NCBI GenBank assembly: GCA_946402065.1
Contig: CAMIVR010000035.1
Span: 1-39,682, forward strand
Source: an uncultured Brevibacillus sp.
GTDB taxonomy: Bacteria > Bacillota > Bacilli > Brevibacillales > Brevibacillaceae
Length of the DNA stretch: 39,682 bases
Direction of reading: 5' to 3'
Made by a program: the position numbers and the translations under genes. The notes under the pieces are model-generated. The model was not told the DNA's origin, made no database searches, and was given only the letters and a program-made list of their open reading frames with translations. Shown here in pieces: positions 25,303 through 33,708 of the stretch. Position 1 is the stretch's first letter; the number at the start of each line of letters is the position of its first letter.

Positions 25303-26502
25303 GTGTCGTATCCTTTTGCTACACGGGTTCAAAATCTTACCTCGTCAGCCGTTCGGGATTTACTTGGTGTAATCCAAAACGAGGATGTCATTTCCTTTGC
25401 CGGGGGTCTGCCCGACGAAGGGCTGTTTCCCTCATATGAGCTGGAACAAGCCTATGAAAAAGTTTTTCGGTCTGGTGGAAAAAGTCTCCAATACGGGCCA
25501 ACCGAAGGGGACAGCCAATTGCGCATGCTGATTCAAGACGTGCTGAAAGAAAAAGGCATCCACACTGCTCACGAGAACATTTTGATTACCACAGGTTCTC
25601 AACAAGCTATTGATCTTTTTGCAAAGGTGTTCATCTCGCCAGGGGATACTGTTTTAATCGAAAACCCGGCTTATCTTGCAGCATTGCAGTCCTTTCATCT
25701 CTATGAGGCCAACGTCATTCCCGTCCAGAGCGACAGCAACGGAATGCTTCCTGATGATTTGGAGCAAAAGATCATCGCGTTTCACCCGAAATTCATCTAT
25801 GTCGTACCGACTTTTTCCAATCCACAAGGCAAGTTATGGAGCAAGGAACGAAGAGAAGCGTTGCTGCATTTGGCCGAAACATACAATGTTCTGATTTTTG
25901 AAGACGATCCGTACTCAGCCCTTCGCTATACAGAAGAGGAGCAGCTTTCTTTGGCTGCCATGGATGGCGCGGAAAAGCATGTCGTTTACACCAGCACTTT
26001 TTCCAAAACGGTAGCGCCTGGTATACGGACTGGGTGGATAACGGGACCGGGCGAGATCATTCGCACCATGGTGCTGGCAAAGCAAGCGGCAGACCTTCAC
26101 TCCAGTTCAATTGATCAACAGGCCCTGTATTATCTCCTGCAAGATTTTCCTTTGCAGCAGCATCTAAGCAAGATTCGAAAAGAATACCACGGGCGGTTGC
26201 ATAGTATGCAGCAGCTCCTGTCCGGTGTCGATCAAGACCTCTTTCACTGGGAGGAACCAAAGGGCGGTATGTTTCTGTGGGTATCCATCAACAGGCCGAT
26301 CGATACGGTTCAATTGCTGAAAGAAGCTGTGGCAAACGGTGTTGCCTTTGTGCCGGGCGCTCCCTTTTTTGTAGGGAAACGGGAAACAAACACACTTCGC
26401 CTCAACTATACGCATTCTACTGAAGAGGTGATTAAAATCGGCATGGGTCGCTTGATGTCAGCGATTGACACGATGTTGGAGAGCAAGGCGAATGTACGAT
26501 GA
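25303..26502 (+). CDS. PLP-dependent aminotransferase, class I (MocR-linked)
   Basis: Fold-type I aminotransferase of 399 residues from the 2-aminoadipate/aromatic aminotransferase-like group. It contains ISFAGGLPDEGLFP, LQYGPTEGDSQLRMLI, ILITTGSQQAIDLFAKVF, YVVPTFSNPQGKLWS, FEDDPYSALRY and STFSKTVAPGIRTGW with the PLP lysine, then LRLNYTH near the end. The start is taken as GTG 25303, 8 nt after GAGGAG. GTG at 25294 overlaps that ribosome binding site. It is followed 24 nt later by a small cupin gene, so the two are probably one operon under the divergent MocR-type regulator. The substrate cannot be read. Confidence 0.9.
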   Translation: MSYPFATRVQNLTSSAVRDLLGVIQNEDVISFAGGLPDEGLFPSYELEQAYEKVFRSGGKSLQYGPTEGDSQLRMLIQDVLKEKGIHTAHENILITTGSQQAIDLFAKVFISPGDTVLIENPAYLAALQSFHLYEANVIPVQSDSNGMLPDDLEQKIIAFHPKFIYVVPTFSNPQGKLWSKERREALLHLAETYNVLIFEDDPYSALRYTEEEQLSLAAMDGAEKHVVYTSTFSKTVAPGIRTGWITGPGEIIRTMVLAKQAADLHSSSIDQQALYYLLQDFPLQQHLSKIRKEYHGRLHSMQQLLSGVDQDLFHWEEPKGGMFLWVSINRPIDTVQLLKEAVANGVAFVPGAPFFVGKRETNTLRLNYTHSTEEVIKIGMGRLMSAIDTMLESKANVR

Positions 26503-26526
26503 TCTTAAAAGAAAGGGTGTTGAAAC

Positions 26527-26886
26527 GTGAAAAAAGTGAATCTCAATGAAAAGTTTTCCCTATTTACCGACTATTGGAGCCCAAAAATCGCAGGAGAGAT
26601 CAACGATTCTCATGTACGGCTGGCCAAACTTAAAGGTGAGCTTGTCTGGCATCACCATGAACATGAAGATGAGCTGATCCTCGTCGTGAAAGGGAGCTTG
26701 CTGCTTAAATTCAGAAGCGAGGATATCTGGCTAGATGAGGGGGAGTTCATCATTATTCCAAAAGGGGTAGAGCATCTGCCTGTCGCCGAAGAAGAAGTTC
26801 ATGTACTGATGTTTGAGCCGAAAACGACGCTCAATACGGGGAACCAAGTGAACGAAAAAACAGTTTTTCATCTTCAGTCGATTTAA
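26527..26886 (+). CDS. Small cupin-domain protein
   Basis: A single-domain cupin of 119 residues. Motif 1 is VWHHHEHEDELILVVKGSLLL with three or four His and a Glu as metal ligands. Motif 2 is GEFIIIPKGVEHLPVAEEE. Start GTG 26527 follows AAAGGGTG. It lies 24 nt after the aminotransferase gene and is probably co-transcribed. Such small cupins bind a metal and act as isomerases, dioxygenases or sensors. The role here is unknown, possibly acting on the product of the aminotransferase. Complete, in contrast to the cupin fragment at 22689-22925. Confidence 0.88.
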   Translation: MKKVNLNEKFSLFTDYWSPKIAGEINDSHVRLAKLKGELVWHHHEHEDELILVVKGSLLLKFRSEDIWLDEGEFIIIPKGVEHLPVAEEEVHVLMFEPKTTLNTGNQVNEKTVFHLQSI

Positions 26887-26955
26887 TTCTGTTTTCCTGC
26901 TCTTCGCCCCGATGTGTTTTCCCTCTCACGGTTAAGGCGGGTGACTCATCGGACA

Positions 26956-26974
26956 GTTGCCACCTTATGGCAAC
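26956..26974. repeat. Perfect hairpin upstream of the preQ1 leader
   Basis: GTTGCCA-CCTTA-TGGCAAC, 7 bp arms, followed by seven A on the plus strand. The lack of a T-run on either exit side argues against a terminator. It lies between the cupin stop and the riboswitch promoter. Confidence 0.4.
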
Positions 26975-27016
26975 AAAAAAATACGCCCCCACCCGCCGCT
27001 TCCCCTAAAGATGATG

Positions 27017-27022
27017 TATAAT
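27017..27022 (+). promoter_or_regulatory. -10 box of the queCDEF operon
   Basis: TATAAT 55 nt before the riboswitch aptamer. No convincing -35 hexamer lies 17 bp upstream (CGCCGC). Confidence 0.5.
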
Positions 27023-27077
27023 AGGTGCGTGCCGAACACCAGACAACTACAGAAGAAAATCCATGCGCATGCATGGG

Positions 27078-27112
27078 AGAGGTTCGCGAACTCCCTCTAT
27101 AAAAAACTAAGG
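27078..27112 (+). promoter_or_regulatory. preQ1-I riboswitch aptamer
   Basis: AGAGG and CCTCT form the P1 stem around TTCGCGAACTC, followed by the A-rich tail ATAAAAAACTAAGG that closes the pseudoknot. This matches the preQ1 class I consensus very closely. It precedes queC and a terminator, so bound preQ1 should stop transcription of queCDEF. A separate CCATGC-GCAT-GCATGG hairpin (27061-27076) abuts the 5' side. Confidence 0.95.
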
Positions 27113-27114
27113 TG

Positions 27115-27146
27115 AAACAATACCCTTGGTATTGTTTTGTTTTTTT
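27115..27146 (+). terminator. preQ1 riboswitch terminator
   Basis: AAACAATACC, a 3-nt loop and GGTATTGTTT lead into TGTTTTTTT. It starts 3 nt after the aptamer and is the expression platform. Confidence 0.9.
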
Positions 27147-27224
27147 ACAGGTACTCGTTCAAGAACTCTCTTTCTTCGGGACTTTGAAGCAGTCACTTCA
27201 AATAGCGAAAAGGAGATGGAGAGC

Positions 27225-27887
27225 ATGAAACAGGAAAAAGCAGTGGTTGTTTTCAGCGGCGGACAGGACAGCACAACCTGTCTGTTCTGGGCACTGAAAA
27301 CGTTTGGAGAAGTGGAAGTCGTCACATTCGACTACCAGCAGCGGCACAAGCTGGAGATCGAGTGTGCCAGACAAATCGCCACTGAGCTTGGCGTCAAGCA
27401 AACCGTTTTGGACATGAGCCTGTTGAATCAACTGGCCCCGAATGCGCTCACCCGCAATGAGATCGCCATTGAGCAGCAAGCGGGAGAGCTGCCGTCAACG
27501 TTCGTCGATGGCCGCAATCTGCTGTTTTTATCATTTGCGGCGATATACGCCAAGCAATCAGGAGCGCGTCATCTGATCACAGGGGTATGTGAAACGGATT
27601 TCAGCGGATACCCGGATTGCCGCGATGCGTTTGTCAAGTCGCTGCAAGTGACGCTCAATCTGGCCATGGATTACCCGTTCGTCATCCACACACCGCTGAT
27701 GTGGCTGGACAAAGCGGAAACATGGAAAATGGCGGACGATTTGGGCGCTTTTGACTATATTCGCGAGAAAACGCTGACCTGCTACAACGGCATCATCGGC
27801 GACGGCTGCGGGGAATGTCCCGCTTGCAAGCTGCGGGCGGCCGGTCTGCAAACGTATCTACGCGAGCGTCAGGAGGCGATGGGCTGA
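27225..27887 (+). CDS. queC: 7-cyano-7-deazaguanine synthase QueC
   Basis: Converts 7-carboxy-7-deazaguanine to preQ0 with ATP and ammonia, in the queuosine pathway. The 220 residues match the family. The PP-loop is [17 protein letters not shown] near residue 8. [20 protein letters not shown] is typical, and the zinc site is [13 protein letters not shown] at the C-terminus with an upstream Cys. The start 27225 lies 9 nt after AAAAGGAG. It is the first gene after the preQ1 riboswitch and overlaps queD by one base in TGATG, so translation is coupled. Confidence 0.97.
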   Translation: MKQEKAVVVFSGGQDSTTCLFWALKTFGEVEVVTFDYQQRHKLEIECARQIATELGVKQTVLDMSLLNQLAPNALTRNEIAIEQQAGELPSTFVDGRNLLFLSFAAIYAKQSGARHLITGVCETDFSGYPDCRDAFVKSLQVTLNLAMDYPFVIHTPLMWLDKAETWKMADDLGAFDYIREKTLTCYNGIIGDGCGECPACKLRAAGLQTYLRERQEAMG

Positions 27888-28378
27888 TGGGCAGCTTGTA
27901 CGACTTTCGCATCGTCGACCGCTTGCAGAAAATCGATCAGGACATTCGCAAGGATCAGTTGAAATACCACGAGAAGCGGGTGCTGGTCAGCAAGGAGTTC
28001 ACCTTTGACGCTGCCCACCATCTGCACTGTTACGAAGGAAAATGCAAGAACCTGCACGGCCATACGTACACAGTCGTATTCGGCATCAGCGGGTTCGTCA
28101 ACGATATTGGCATTACGATGGACTTCGGCGACATCAAGCAGATTTGGAAAGAGCACATTGAAGTGTATCTTGACCACCGCTATTTGAACGAAACGCTGCC
28201 GCCGATGAATACGACCGCGGAAAACATGGTCGTGTGGATTTTTGAGCAAATGGAACGGCAATTGCAAGCTGAAGCGTATCGCGATCGCTTTCACGCTGCC
28301 CGCGTCGAGTTTGTCAGACTGTACGAAACGCCGACCAGCTACGCTGAAGCGAGACGGGAGTGGATGTACAGTGAGTAG
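27887..28378 (+). CDS. queD: 6-carboxytetrahydropterin synthase QueD
   Basis: Makes 6-carboxy-5,6,7,8-tetrahydropterin from dihydroneopterin triphosphate, the first committed step to 7-deazaguanine. 163 residues. Zinc ligands are the His in FDAAHHL and HGHTY after CKNL, with the catalytic Cys in that segment. The tail motif with VRLYETPTSYAE is usual for QueD. The ATG overlaps the queC stop in TGATG, behind AGGAGG. An N-terminal stretch of about 35 residues precedes the core, longer than in minimal QueD proteins. The gene overlaps queE by 8 nt. Confidence 0.96.
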   Translation: MGSLYDFRIVDRLQKIDQDIRKDQLKYHEKRVLVSKEFTFDAAHHLHCYEGKCKNLHGHTYTVVFGISGFVNDIGITMDFGDIKQIWKEHIEVYLDHRYLNETLPPMNTTAENMVVWIFEQMERQLQAEAYRDRFHAARVEFVRLYETPTSYAEARREWMYSE

Positions 28379-29099
28379 CATTCCCGTATTGGAAATATTC
28401 GGCCCGACCATTCAGGGGGAAGGCATGGTGATCGGCCAGAAGACGATGTTCGTGCGCACCGCCGGCTGTGACTACCGCTGCCGCTGGTGTGACTCCGCCT
28501 TTACCTGGGATGGCACGGCTCATGAGCAGATCAGGCAAATGAGTCCGCAAGAGATCTGGCAGGAGCTGTGCCGCATCGGGCAAGACCGCTTCGCTCATGT
28601 GACGATATCCGGGGGAAATCCCGCGCTGCTCAAACAGCTGGATGGGCTTGTCAGCCTGTTGCAAGAACAAGGCATTCGCTCTGCCGTCGAAACACAGGGG
28701 AGCAAGTGGCAGGATTGGCTGATGCAGATCGATGACGTGACGATTTCCCCCAAGCCGCCAAGCTCCGGCATGTCGACTGACTTCGCCGGGCTGGACAGCA
28801 TGCTGGCAAAGCTGGCAAACCGGGCGAACGACAAGATGGTCAGTTTGAAAGTCGTCGTCTTCGATGAAGCCGATTTGCAGTACGCCCGTCACGTCCACAA
28901 GCGTTACGCAGCCATCCCCTTTTCCTTGCAAGTCGGCAATGCTGATGTGCTGCACCCAAATACCGAATGGCTGAGAAGCCAGCTGCTGGCAAAATACGAG
29001 TGGCTGATCGATCAAGTCGTCGCCACCAGCGACCTGAACGATGTCAAAGTGCTGCCGCAACTGCACGCACTGGTCTGGGGCAACAAGCGCGGCGTCTAG
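28371..29099 (+). CDS. queE: 7-carboxy-7-deazaguanine synthase QueE
   Basis: Radical SAM enzyme of 242 residues that contracts 6-carboxytetrahydropterin to 7-carboxy-7-deazaguanine. The opening LEIFGPTIQGEGMVIGQKTMF is characteristic. The cluster motif is CDYRCRWCDSAF (CxxxCxxC). VTISGGNPALL and VETQGSKWQDWL follow, where the usual VETNG/GG motifs read slightly differently. The start is GTG 28371, overlapping queD by 8 nt, with GGGAGTGG in front. The central position in queCDEF makes the assignment secure. Confidence 0.95.
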   Translation: MSSIPVLEIFGPTIQGEGMVIGQKTMFVRTAGCDYRCRWCDSAFTWDGTAHEQIRQMSPQEIWQELCRIGQDRFAHVTISGGNPALLKQLDGLVSLLQEQGIRSAVETQGSKWQDWLMQIDDVTISPKPPSSGMSTDFAGLDSMLAKLANRANDKMVSLKVVVFDEADLQYARHVHKRYAAIPFSLQVGNADVLHPNTEWLRSQLLAKYEWLIDQVVATSDLNDVKVLPQLHALVWGNKRGV

Positions 29100-29141
29100 G
29101 CTATTTTGATTTTTCCAATGGCAAATGAAAGAGGGATACAC

Positions 29142-29648
29142 ATGACAAACAAGCATCAGGCAAACGAGCGGGACCTGTCGTCTCTGACACTTCTCGGCAA
29201 TCAAAACACAAAATACGCCGATCAGTACGACCCGAGTGTTCTGGAATCGTTTGACAACAAGCATCCGTACCGCGATTATTTCGTGAAATTCAACTGTCCG
29301 GAATTCACCAGCCTGTGCCCGATGACCGGCCAGCCTGATTTTGCAACCATCTACATCAGCTACATTCCGGACGTGAAAATGGTCGAGAGCAAATCGCTCA
29401 AGCTGTATCTGTTCAGCTTCCGCAATCACGGAGACTTTCACGAGGACTGTGTGAACGTTATCATGAACGACCTGATTGCGCTGATGGATCCGAAGTACAT
29501 CGAGGTCTGGGGCAAATTCACGCCGCGCGGAGGGATTTCCATCGACCCGTACTGCAACTACGGGAAGCCGGGGACGAAGTATGAGCAGATGGCGGACTAT
29601 CGGATGATGAATCACGATATGTACCCGGAGAAAGTGGATAATCGGTAA
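29142..29648 (+). CDS. queF: preQ0 reductase QueF (type I)
   Basis: NADPH-dependent 7-cyano-7-deazaguanine reductase that makes preQ1, the riboswitch ligand. 168 residues, so the short single-domain form. The catalytic Cys is in [18 protein letters not shown]. The NADPH/QueF signature is [20 protein letters not shown] with Glu and His of the active site. The start 29142 follows AGAGGG. It ends the preQ1-controlled operon, which makes preQ1 from dihydroneopterin triphosphate. folE is not present here and must be elsewhere. Confidence 0.97.
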   Translation: MTNKHQANERDLSSLTLLGNQNTKYADQYDPSVLESFDNKHPYRDYFVKFNCPEFTSLCPMTGQPDFATIYISYIPDVKMVESKSLKLYLFSFRNHGDFHEDCVNVIMNDLIALMDPKYIEVWGKFTPRGGISIDPYCNYGKPGTKYEQMADYRMMNHDMYPEKVDNR

Positions 29649-29673
29649 GCATTGGTATTTGGTCGAGTAGGAT

Positions 29674-29703
29674 GGGCGGAGGGCAAACCACCTCCGTCCC
29701 TCT
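29674..29703 (+). terminator. Possible terminator of the queCDEF operon
   Basis: GGGCGGAGG pairs with CCTCCGTCCC (one bulge), followed by TCTT only. Weak, but it is the sole hairpin between the queF stop and the end of the opposing E3 gene. The remaining 29704-29879 shows nothing I can name. Confidence 0.45.
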
Positions 29704-29879
29704 TACGCACGATGCTTATCATTCGTTAAATTGTGGTCCACCTAGCTATCTCCAAAAAGATTTTTCGGTTCTTCGACGCTTTCAGCGGAATAACTACCAA
29801 CCTCTACAAATATGAGATTCGTCAAAGGCTCTTATATGTTTACAAATGGTTACTTCGTTTTACAGAAAGACTTTCGAAG

Positions 29880-31295
29880 CTATTTACTCAATATGTGGAT
29901 AGCGTGGCCAAGCGCTGATTCGGCTGCTTCCATCAAAGTTTCCGGCAACGTTGGATGGGCGTGTATCGTCAGAGCCAAGTCGTGCAGCGATGCACACATC
30001 TCGATCGCAAGCGTCGCCTCGGCAATGAGGTTAGAGACTTCCGGGCCAACCATCTGAACGCCAAGGACTCGGTTGGAGCCTTTTTGCGCAACGACCTGCA
30101 CAAATCCGTCTCCGCCCTCCATTGACAAAGAGCGGCCGTTGGCGCCAAACGGAAACCTGCCTGTCACCACATCGAATCCGGACTGTTTCGCCTGCTCTTC
30201 GGACATGCCTACCCAGGCGATTTCCGGATCTGTGAACATCACTACCGGTATTGCCGAAGCGTCCATCGCGCTTGGAAGACCTGCTATGACCTCTGCTGCA
30301 ACCTTTCCTTCGTGGCTGGCCTTATGGGCAAGCATCGGCTGTCCGGCGACATCCCCAATGGCGAAAATCTTTGGATTCGACGTTTTCATTTGGTTGTCCA
30401 CCCGGATAAAGCCGGAAGAATCCGTTTCAATCTGGGCAGCCCTTAGATTCAGCTCTGCCGTGTTGGGCTTTCTCCCCACTGCGACGAGCACTTTTTCCGC
30501 TGAAAACACACGTTGCTCCCCTTTGATGACTGCCGTTATTTGCACGCCAGCAGCCGCAACCGTTCCCTGGGTGACGTGGACGTTTGTATGCGCCTCGATT
30601 CCGAGCTTCCTCAGATTCCTTGCTACATATCGTTCAAGCCCCGGGTCTGCTGCCGAAAGGAGTCGATCTGCTCCCTCGAGGACAACGACGCTGCTGCCGA
30701 GTTTGCGGTAGGCCGTTCCCAGCTCCAGTCCGATGTATCCGCCTCCGATGACGATCAGCGAACGGGGAATGTGCTGCAGCTGAAGTGCCTCGGTTGAACT
30801 GATAACATGCTGTCCGTCAAAAGGGAGCGATTCAAGTGGAGCGGGGCTGGAACCAGTAGCGATCACACAGTGATTGAACCGGTATCGCTCGCTTCCATGT
30901 TCCGACACCACACGTACTTCCGATTCCGAAACAAATGTCGCTTCACCACGAACAACAGTGATTCCGTTGCCTTTGCACAGCCCGGCAACGCCTTGGGTGA
31001 GTTTATCGACGACCCCTTGTTTCCACGCCTGCAGCCGCTCCATCTCGACAGTAACCCCCTCCGTCCGAATTCCGGCTGAAGCGAGCTGCCTGATTTTGTG
31101 CAGGTAATTCGCCATGGATATCAACGCTTTTGACGGAATACAGCCGCGATTGAGACACACTCCGCCGAGTTCGTCCTTTTCCACAAGCGTTACAGATTTC
31201 CCCAGTTGAGCCGCCCGGATTGCGGCCACATACCCCCCAGGTCCTCCGCCTATTACCAATACATCCACGCCTACGGTAAATTCTCCGACCACCAT
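29880..31295 (-). CDS. lpdA: Dihydrolipoyl dehydrogenase (E3)
   Basis: FAD enzyme of 471 residues that reoxidises dihydrolipoamide on E2 with NAD. FAD site GGGPGGYVAAIRAAQLG is near residue 16. The redox disulphide is GGVCLNRGCIPSKAL. The NAD site is VIGGGYIGLELGTAYRKLG, AIGDVAG follows, and the C-terminal active-site His/Glu motif is HAHPTLPETLMEA. The start ATG 31295 overlaps the ribosome binding site region GGAGATGAGATGAG at the E2 end with one base between the genes. It is the last gene of the 2-oxoacid dehydrogenase operon. I saw no clear terminator after it. Confidence 0.96.
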   Translation of the reverse strand: MVVGEFTVGVDVLVIGGGPGGYVAAIRAAQLGKSVTLVEKDELGGVCLNRGCIPSKALISMANYLHKIRQLASAGIRTEGVTVEMERLQAWKQGVVDKLTQGVAGLCKGNGITVVRGEATFVSESEVRVVSEHGSERYRFNHCVIATGSSPAPLESLPFDGQHVISSTEALQLQHIPRSLIVIGGGYIGLELGTAYRKLGSSVVVLEGADRLLSAADPGLERYVARNLRKLGIEAHTNVHVTQGTVAAAGVQITAVIKGEQRVFSAEKVLVAVGRKPNTAELNLRAAQIETDSSGFIRVDNQMKTSNPKIFAIGDVAGQPMLAHKASHEGKVAAEVIAGLPSAMDASAIPVVMFTDPEIAWVGMSEEQAKQSGFDVVTGRFPFGANGRSLSMEGGDGFVQVVAQKGSNRVLGVQMVGPEVSNLIAEATLAIEMCASLHDLALTIHAHPTLPETLMEAAESALGHAIHILSK

Positions 31296-31296
31296 C

Positions 31297-32592
31297 TCAT
31301 CTCATCTCCAGGAATTGCTTGATAGGGTTTTGCAGATGCTCCATTACATGTCTGGTAAACCGGCCAGATGTACCGCCATCGATAATACGGTGATCGAAGG
31401 TGACGGATATCGGCATCATTTGCCGTACTACAACGGTATCGTCATCCAGCGCTACAGGCTTCCTTGCGATTCGGCCGGTAGCCAGAATTGCGACTTCCGG
31501 GTGATTGATAACCGGAGTGGCGAATAAACCGCCGAAGGAGCCTATGTTGCTGATCGTAAATGTTCCGCCTTGCATATCGTCTAATCCGAGCGTGCGTTTA
31601 TGCGCTTTTTCCGTCAACCGGGAAATTTCTGCAGCCAATTCCAAAATCGATTTCTGATCCGCATGGTGGACGACGGGAACAACAAGCCCGTCTGGTGTAT
31701 CCACCGCGATCCCGATGTTGTAGTAACGCTTGAGGACGAATTCTCCCCGTTCGTCATCCACGCTGGCGTTGAAGTAGGGGAAGGCCTTTAATGCCGATAC
31801 GACCGCTTTTATGATAAACGGCAAATAGGTGAGGGTGGCCCCTGTTTTTGCCGCAAGTTCCGAAGCTGTCCGCCGCAGTTTTACGAGTTCTGTTACGTCT
31901 GCTTCATCCATCCCCGTTACATGCGGCGCGGTGAATTTCGAACGGACCATCTGTTCCGATATCGCTCGGCGCAGACCTCGTATCGGAATCCGCTCCTCAT
32001 CCATAGGCGCGACTGCTGCTACTGCTGAAGCGCTCCGCTTGGGCTCTCGTTGGACCTGAATCGCTCGCTCCAGCCCATCAACAGACGGCAAGGGCTGGCG
32101 TTCTGTTGGCTGCGGCGTTTTCTCGCTTCGCCTGTTGGCAAAGCTCCTGACATCATCCTCTGTAATCCGCCCGTCTGCTCCGCTTCCTTTTACCTCCTGC
32201 AGGTTCACGGCCAGCTCCCGCGCAAGCCTGCGAATAGCAGGGGTAGCCAATGGTTTGGCGACCATACCGATTTGCCCGCTTGCAAGCAATGACGAGGATG
32301 CGGAAGGGACAGATTCCGTACCGGTTTTCGCTGGTACGGGTTCCTTTTGTGCAGCTTCCACCTCGAATTCCAGGACAACCGTTCCTACCCTGACAACCTC
32401 CCCTTCAGCCGCGTTGATCTTCGTTACCACTCCTTTTACCGGACAGGGTATTTCGACCAACGCCTTATCGGTTTGGATTTCTGCCACGACTTGATCGACT
32501 TCTACCTGATCCTGCTCCCGAACAAACCAGCGAATGATTTCCGCTTCGTGAATTCCTTCCCCGACGTCCGGCAATTTCCATTCATAACGCAT
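31297..32592 (-). CDS. 2-oxoacid dehydrogenase E2 (lipoyl acyltransferase)
   Basis: Core subunit with 431 residues: one lipoyl domain (residues 1 to about 80; the lipoyl Lys is in EIQTDKALVEIP near 43), an Ala/Pro/Ser linker, a peripheral subunit-binding domain (about 118-155; LATPAIRRLARELAVNL through SGADGRITEDDV), a second linker, and the acyltransferase domain from about 205 with DHRIIDGG near the end (HxxxDG catalytic motif). The start ATG 32592 follows GGGAGGAG. An in-frame GTG 9 nt upstream overlaps it. Co-occurrence with an amino acid dehydrogenase suggests the branched-chain complex (BkdB-like). Pyruvate cannot be excluded from sequence alone. Confidence 0.92.
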   Translation of the reverse strand: MRYEWKLPDVGEGIHEAEIIRWFVREQDQVEVDQVVAEIQTDKALVEIPCPVKGVVTKINAAEGEVVRVGTVVLEFEVEAAQKEPVPAKTGTESVPSASSSLLASGQIGMVAKPLATPAIRRLARELAVNLQEVKGSGADGRITEDDVRSFANRRSEKTPQPTERQPLPSVDGLERAIQVQREPKRSASAVAAVAPMDEERIPIRGLRRAISEQMVRSKFTAPHVTGMDEADVTELVKLRRTASELAAKTGATLTYLPFIIKAVVSALKAFPYFNASVDDERGEFVLKRYYNIGIAVDTPDGLVVPVVHHADQKSILELAAEISRLTEKAHKRTLGLDDMQGGTFTISNIGSFGGLFATPVINHPEVAILATGRIARKPVALDDDTVVVRQMMPISVTFDHRIIDGGTSGRFTRHVMEHLQNPIKQFLEMR

Positions 32593-32633
32593 GTTGAACA
32601 CTCCTCCCCACTGGGCTCGATTGCATTAGGCAT

Positions 32634-32722
32634 CGCGATGAAATAACTTCCGCTAATTTGCCGACAAAAATCAAAAAACCGCTGATATTTTGCCAGCAAA
32701 AGCGGGAACTAATTTCATCGCG
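32634..32722 (-). promoter_or_regulatory. Possible attenuator or processing structure between E1beta and E2
   Basis: The transcript can form a long imperfect hairpin with outer arms CGCGATGAAATTAG and CTTATTTCATCGCG-like. In a competing fold, CCGC TTTTGC pairs with GCAAAA TATCA GCGG, followed by TTTTTT, which has the form of an intrinsic terminator. The two folds share the CCCGC segment and exclude each other. It fills almost all of the 135-nt gap between the E1beta stop and the E2 start. Confidence 0.6.
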
Positions 32723-32727
32723 AGCTC

Positions 32728-33708
32728 TTAGTAACTCACCGTCCGCTGTATGGCCTCGACGACTCTGCCGACCCCGGGAAGCCAGTGGTCTTCAATGCTC
32801 GGCACGGGATAGGGAGTATCGTAGCCTGTTACCCGCGCGATTGGCGCTTCCAAGGCGAGGAATGCCCCTTCATTGATCCGTGCGATAATTTCGGCGCCAA
32901 CGCCACCGCTCTTGACCGCCTCATGGACGATGACCGCTTTCCCGGTTTTTTTCACGGAGTGAATCAAGGTCCTGGTGTCAAGTGGCGAAATCGTTCTGAC
33001 GTCAATCACCTCACAAGACACGCCTTGCGCTTCGTTTACCTGCCGAGCCGCCTCCAGTGCTACCGGAACCGTAGGCCCCCAAGCGATCAGCGAGACATCC
33101 GAGCCCTCCTGAACCACTTTGGCTTGCCCGAGAGGAACTTCGTAGTACCCTTCCGGCACCTCCTCCCGAAACGCCCGATACAACTTCATCGGCTCGAGAA
33201 ACAGGACCGGGTCCGGATCGTTCAGAGCGGCAAGCAGCAGCCCCTTGGCATCATAAGGAGTGCTCGGCATGACAACCTTCAGTCCCGGCGTATGCAGAAA
33301 CAACGCCTCGAGACTGTCCGAGTGCAGCTCGGGGGTTCGAACACCTCCGCCAAACGGAGCCCGAATCACCAGCGGGACGGAATACCGGCCCCACGACCGG
33401 AAGCGAAGGCGGGCAGCCTGTGCCGCAATTTGATCCATCGTCTCGTAAATGAAGCCGAGAAATTGGATTTCCGCAATCGGGCGCATTCCATTCACGGCAA
33501 GCCCGATGGACGTGCCGATAATTCCCGACTCCGCCAGCGGCGTGTCAAACACGCGATGCTCCCCGAACTGTTGCATGAGTCCTTCCGTGGCTCGAAACAC
33601 CCCGCCATTTTTCCCAACGTCCTCACCGAGGACAATCACACGGTCATCCCGTGACATGGATAACCGGATCGCCTCGTTAATGGCCTGGATCATTGTCATC
33701 TCTGCCAT
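32728..33708 (-). CDS. 2-oxoacid dehydrogenase E1 beta subunit
   Basis: The 326 residues match the E1beta subunit of pyruvate or branched-chain 2-oxoacid dehydrogenase. Hallmarks are MTMIQAINEAIRLSMSRDD, VIVLGEDVGKNGGVF, VFDTPLAESGIIGTSIGLAV with the conserved Glu near the TPP, then PFGGGVRTPELHSDSLEA, and IDVRTISPLDTRTLI. It starts at ATG 33708 directly at the stop codon of E1alpha (TAA-ATG) behind GGGAGGGG. It forms the E1 heterotetramer with the upstream gene product. A complex regulatory hairpin lies immediately downstream. Confidence 0.93.
   Translation of the reverse strand: MAEMTMIQAINEAIRLSMSRDDRVIVLGEDVGKNGGVFRATEGLMQQFGEHRVFDTPLAESGIIGTSIGLAVNGMRPIAEIQFLGFIYETMDQIAAQAARLRFRSWGRYSVPLVIRAPFGGGVRTPELHSDSLEALFLHTPGLKVVMPSTPYDAKGLLLAALNDPDPVLFLEPMKLYRAFREEVPEGYYEVPLGQAKVVQEGSDVSLIAWGPTVPVALEAARQVNEAQGVSCEVIDVRTISPLDTRTLIHSVKKTGKAVIVHEAVKSGGVGAEIIARINEGAFLALEAPIARVTGYDTPYPVPSIEDHWLPGVGRVVEAIQRTVSY

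Noticed and set aside
26956..26974. Hairpin before the preQ1 leader considered as cupin terminator
   Set aside because: It is followed by a run of A, not T, on the plus strand, so it cannot work as an intrinsic terminator for the cupin gene.
28314..29615. Minus-strand open frame of 433 codons
   Set aside because: Antisense to queE and queF, which have clear catalytic motifs and ribosome binding sites. The frame is a codon-bias shadow.
32785..33654. Plus-strand open frame of 289 codons
   Set aside because: Antisense to the E1beta gene. It is a shadow of a conserved enzyme.
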